A DNA stretch of 64,000 bases from Ignisphaera sp. (lineage in GTDB: Archaea > Thermoproteota > Thermoprotei_A > Sulfolobales > Ignisphaeraceae). The DNA lies in NCBI GenBank assembly GCA_038735125.1, contig JAVYNU010000003.1:62001-126000 (forward strand). Direction: 5' to 3'. Each line of letters opens with the position of its first letter. Position 1 is the stretch's first letter. The notes beneath the pieces are model-generated. The model was given only the letters and a program-made list of their open reading frames with translations. It searched no databases and was not told the DNA's origin. The translations under genes were made by a program, and so were the position numbers. Of the stretch, positions 60,947-64,000 are shown in pieces.

Positions 60947-63841
60947 TCAATCCCAATACTTCCTTGTTCTTAAAAACCTCTCCTCATATTCCAAGATATT
61001 CTGTATAAGCGTATTCATGTCAAAAGCTTTTGATAACACTTTTTTCGAATTTTCAATCCCAATCCCAATACCTTGTAATGCTATTAAGAAGGCTAGGCCA
61101 TATTCCATTAACATGTTGGCTATCTCAGCAGATTTTTCAAGTACCTTTCGTTCTTCAATATTCAGTTTATCTAATTCAGCAACATTTCTAGCCTTAGAGA
61201 TCGCTTTTCTCAACACATTTACTTCATCATCATTCTCCACAACTGTTATAGCTTTAGAACCGCAAAAAGGACATGAGATGGGGCATTTAAAAGGGTTATC
61301 AGTTTTACATATGTTATCTAGATGTGCATTAATGTTAATTTCAAATAATTTGTTGCATATCATACAAAACGCTTTGACACTTTTGTTTAGAAGCCTTCGC
61401 TTTGCAAGTTCTAATATTAACTCTTTTGATAATGCAGAGCTTCTAATTATGTACCTTAATGAGCCAAGTTGCGTGATTTCCTGTAAAAAAGGAGATGGCT
61501 TTTTGACAACAATTATCCTAATTTTCAAGCCTCTTTTCATTGAGTCTATAAACTTTCCAACCTCTTCAATATCGATTTTCTCTACAAGTAATTCTCTAAC
61601 AGTTTCATTAACAAGAATTGGCGTTGCCATTAGACTACTAACTATTCTTTTTATTTCCTTGATATCACTGTTCTTTGATATTATCCCCATCTTTCTTGCA
61701 ACATTGATAAGATTTCTCTTGAATATAGAGGTTTTTTTCAGCTCTTCAACTATAAAATCCCTTATTAAACCCTTTTCATGAATATCAAGAAGTGTGCTCA
61801 AAACTCTTTTAACGTCATTGACATTAATAGGCGAATCTATGAGCACTACAGTACCAAGTTGATGTGATTTATATGTATTCCCTATTCTCAGATATTCTCT
61901 TAGGATTTTTGATATAAGTATCGAGAAAGCTTCTGAAGCTTTCGAGCCTAAGCATGTATAGATGGCTAGAAGAGTTTTGTTTTCATTAGGTATTCTCAGA
62001 AGTTCTATTGTAAGAACCCTATCATTTGGATAAACTTTGCAGATAGCTTCTCTATTTGCTAATAGGAATTCTTTAAGATCTTTGTCTACATTATATAAGC
62101 TTAAAAGATGTTCTATACAGCTAGGTTCATTACATGTACAGAAACGTCTAAGAAAAGAACAAACTTCTCTCGAGACCTTTCTATCAACTGGAATATTCTC
62201 TCCAACCCACCTAGGTAGTACAATCTCTGCAAGTTCTGTATATGGAGCTAGCCAAACAGTTTTCTCATCAAACTCTACACTGATAACTTTCCAAGGCCTG
62301 CCAGCCAACACTATAATGTCGCCCTCATTGCATGTTGCTATAAAATCTTCGTCTAATGATGCCACAACTTTGTGATCTATTATTGACTTTGCTAAATACC
62401 GTGTAGTATCTGGTATCATGTTGGTTGTAACATAGTATATGTAGCCCCTCTTCGTACTCTGGCAACGCATTGAATTACCATTGTCAGTGCATTTCACAAG
62501 ACCAATTTCATTTAGAAACGATATAATTTCCTCTATATTATCCAGTGTTATATCCTCAAAGAGTGGTGATTTCTTAACAAGTCTGAAAAAATCGTCTATA
62601 TCAATTGAATCTCTTTCTATAGCCATACCCACAAACTGGTGGGCCAAAACATCCAAGCTGTTGAAATGCATTTCTATACGTTCTAGATCCCCCCTTTGAA
62701 GCCTCTTCGCAATAATAAGAGATTCTACAATTTCTGAAATTATTGGTGGATTAAGTATTATCCCTTTAGATATGCCCTCTTCTCTATGCCCTGCACGACC
62801 AACACGTTGCATAAGCTTAGTAACTTGCCTGGGCGACAGATATTGTATCACATAGTCTACTGTTCCAATGTCTATTCCTAGTTCGAGACTTGATGTTGCA
62901 ACAACAAGTTTTAGGGAACCACTCTTAAAATTCTTCTCTACATATTCTCTTTCAATCCTAGATAACGATCCATGATGCAACCCAACAACATTTTCACTGA
63001 GTTTCTTATTCATTCTAAGCATAAATCCTAGTTCTTCTGCAGCTGTCCTAGTATTTGTGAAAACCAATACTTGTCTATAGAGAGCTGAGTCGGCAACCTC
63101 AGCAATTTTATCAACTACTTTTTCTGTACTGAAGATCCCACCTTGGTAGCTCTTATCTGTTAGCCCAACTGTTACATCATAAATCTTTTGTGTTTTCGAT
63201 AAAGCGACATCGAAAGATCTATGTGAAAAGATGATGTTGCCGATGTAATTTACATCAAACTCATTTATTGAGGCTGACAAGGCTATTCTTCTAATATGTC
63301 TACTTAGCATCTCATCTAATCTCTCAAGAGATAGGAAAAGTTCTACACCTCTTTCATCATTTATTATCTCTTGTAGTTCATCAACAATAACTGCGTAAAG
63401 ATTTGCTAAATGTTTCTTCAAATCATTTTTTATAAGCAATATTTGAAAGCTTTCTGGTGTGGTGAGAAGAATATTTGGAGGATTCTTCATAATTCTTTTT
63501 CTAATTCCATATGATGTATCGCCATGCCACACATCTACGCTACATCCAAATACTGCACAAATATTTTCTAATCTCGATTTAATATCCCTATTCAAGGCTC
63601 TTAACGGTGTAATATAGATCATTGCAATAGATGAATTTCCATTCAAAAAACCTTTTCTAGATAGTTTAACTAGGAGAGGCACTATAACGGCTTCTGTTTT
63701 TCCTGATCCCGTAGGGGCAACCACTATTAAATCTCTGTCGTGTTCCATAATTTTGGAAAAAGTTTTTCTTTGAATATCTGTTGGATATGCAAAGCCTACT
63801 TGCGAAAACCAATAAAGCACATCCTCCACATTGTTTTTCAT
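60947..63841 (-). CDS. Lhr-type superfamily 2 helicase with C-terminal zinc motif
   Basis: 964 residues. Helicase motifs: VVAPTGSGKTEAV (I), TPLRALNRD (Ia), LLTTPES, VDELQEIINDERG (II, DELQ in place of DEVH), ALSAS (III), VATSSLELGIDIGTVDYVIQ (V) and QRVGRAGHR (VI). This is the Lhr family, which unwinds DNA and RNA:DNA hybrids in repair. The C-terminal half is mostly helical and carries cysteine pairs C826/C829 and C857/C860, fitting a zinc-binding site. It lies 57 bases upstream of the CedA1-like gene on the same strand. Confidence 0.85.
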   Translation of the reverse strand: MKNNVEDVLYWFSQVGFAYPTDIQRKTFSKIMEHDRDLIVVAPTGSGKTEAVIVPLLVKLSRKGFLNGNSSIAMIYITPLRALNRDIKSRLENICAVFGCSVDVWHGDTSYGIRKRIMKNPPNILLTTPESFQILLIKNDLKKHLANLYAVIVDELQEIINDERGVELFLSLERLDEMLSRHIRRIALSASINEFDVNYIGNIIFSHRSFDVALSKTQKIYDVTVGLTDKSYQGGIFSTEKVVDKIAEVADSALYRQVLVFTNTRTAAEELGFMLRMNKKLSENVVGLHHGSLSRIEREYVEKNFKSGSLKLVVATSSLELGIDIGTVDYVIQYLSPRQVTKLMQRVGRAGHREEGISKGIILNPPIISEIVESLIIAKRLQRGDLERIEMHFNSLDVLAHQFVGMAIERDSIDIDDFFRLVKKSPLFEDITLDNIEEIISFLNEIGLVKCTDNGNSMRCQSTKRGYIYYVTTNMIPDTTRYLAKSIIDHKVVASLDEDFIATCNEGDIIVLAGRPWKVISVEFDEKTVWLAPYTELAEIVLPRWVGENIPVDRKVSREVCSFLRRFCTCNEPSCIEHLLSLYNVDKDLKEFLLANREAICKVYPNDRVLTIELLRIPNENKTLLAIYTCLGSKASEAFSILISKILREYLRIGNTYKSHQLGTVVLIDSPINVNDVKRVLSTLLDIHEKGLIRDFIVEELKKTSIFKRNLINVARKMGIISKNSDIKEIKRIVSSLMATPILVNETVRELLVEKIDIEEVGKFIDSMKRGLKIRIIVVKKPSPFLQEITQLGSLRYIIRSSALSKELILELAKRRLLNKSVKAFCMICNKLFEININAHLDNICKTDNPFKCPISCPFCGSKAITVVENDDEVNVLRKAISKARNVAELDKLNIEERKVLEKSAEIANMLMEYGLAFLIALQGIGIGIENSKKVLSKAFDMNTLIQNILEYEERFLRTRKYWD

Positions 63842-63935
63842 ATTTATTGAAACCTTGGTTATATACTATATTTTTGTTCTGCAAACAGCATATATATTTT
63901 TGGTTAAAGCTTTAATAGTTGCTGAGTGTTGTATC

Positions 63936-64000
63936 ATGAGAGAAGGGAATAATTCTAAACTCACATATTTTCATGTATACACAACAATTCTAGGTGTTGT
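63936..64000 (+). CDS. start of an unidentified gene (truncated by window edge)
   Basis: An open frame begins at ATG 63936 (MREGNNSKLTYFHVYTTILGVV) and runs off the edge after 21 full codons. The hydrophobic segment YTTILGVV could begin a membrane span. A TATA-like AAGCTTTAATAG lies about 25 bases upstream. The product cannot be named from this length; the next kilobases would show whether it is linked to the Ced-like genes, for example the CedB ATPase. Confidence 0.5.
   Translation, partial: MREGNNSKLTYFHVYTTILGV

Noticed and set aside
60774-61781. 335-codon open frame on the plus strand across the CedA1-like and helicase genes
   Set aside because: It is the mirror image of the helicase frame, serine-rich with no motif, and lies antisense to conserved domains.

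Overview
This window is chromosomal DNA from a hyperthermophilic crenarchaeon (Thermoproteota), most likely a Desulfurococcales-type organism; an Ignisphaera-like genome would fit, but genus cannot be fixed from sequence reading alone. The evidence is: an archaeal ribosomal-protein supercluster, a cbf5 gene with a bulge-helix-bulge intron (a crenarchaeal trait), an Rpo13 RNA polymerase subunit, two tandem PCNA paralogs, GGTGA(TC) ribosome binding sites, AT-rich promoters with TATA boxes, very GC-rich tRNAs in an AT-rich background, several C/D box sRNA genes, and a di-myo-inositol-phosphate synthase typical of hyperthermophiles. No CRISPR array, insertion sequence, intein or prophage was recognised.

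Layout. 0-14.8 kb is metabolic: the 3' end of carB, a compatible-solute synthase, a thioredoxin-reductase-like flavoprotein, leuC-leuD, thi4, a run of small conserved genes, a two-gene SufC-SufB type Fe-S assembly operon, an orphan ABC-2 permease, a class II aldolase, an ATP-cone protein and a TatD-like hydrolase. 14.8-28.4 kb holds three MFS-type transporters, a small operon of an RCK/TrkA-type protein with an MscS channel, an rRNA m5C methyltransferase, a dCTP deaminase/dUTPase, a DUF763 protein, a glycogen-synthase-like glycosyltransferase and ilvE. 28.4-31.1 kb is an RNA-rich segment: translin-like and SPOUT methyltransferase genes interleaved with at least three C/D box sRNAs and an intron-containing tRNA-Tyr. 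31.2-35.3 kb is a type IV pilus-like cassette (three pilin-like proteins plus a PilC/TadC/FlaJ-type membrane protein, no ATPase in view), followed by tRNA-Ser.

35.7-49.3 kb is one long minus-strand translation cluster, rpl22 to cbf5, with secY, a DUF106 (EMC3/Ylp1-like) insertase, cmk and the split cbf5. Junctions are tightly coupled (ATGA overlaps, and AGG-TGA ends that double as ribosome binding sites). rtcB, whose product joins exons cut at bulge-helix-bulge sites such as those in cbf5 and tRNA-Tyr here, lies just beyond on the plus strand and is followed by a striking GC-rich hairpin.

52.6-58.0 kb is a minus-strand replication/translation cluster (PCNA, AbrB-like regulator, PCNA, primase small subunit, a probable GINS subunit, L44e, S27e, aIF2-alpha, Nop10). 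58.6-64 kb carries Rpo13, a three-gene membrane operon that looks like a Ced (crenarchaeal DNA import) system, an Lhr-type helicase, and the start of one more gene at the edge.
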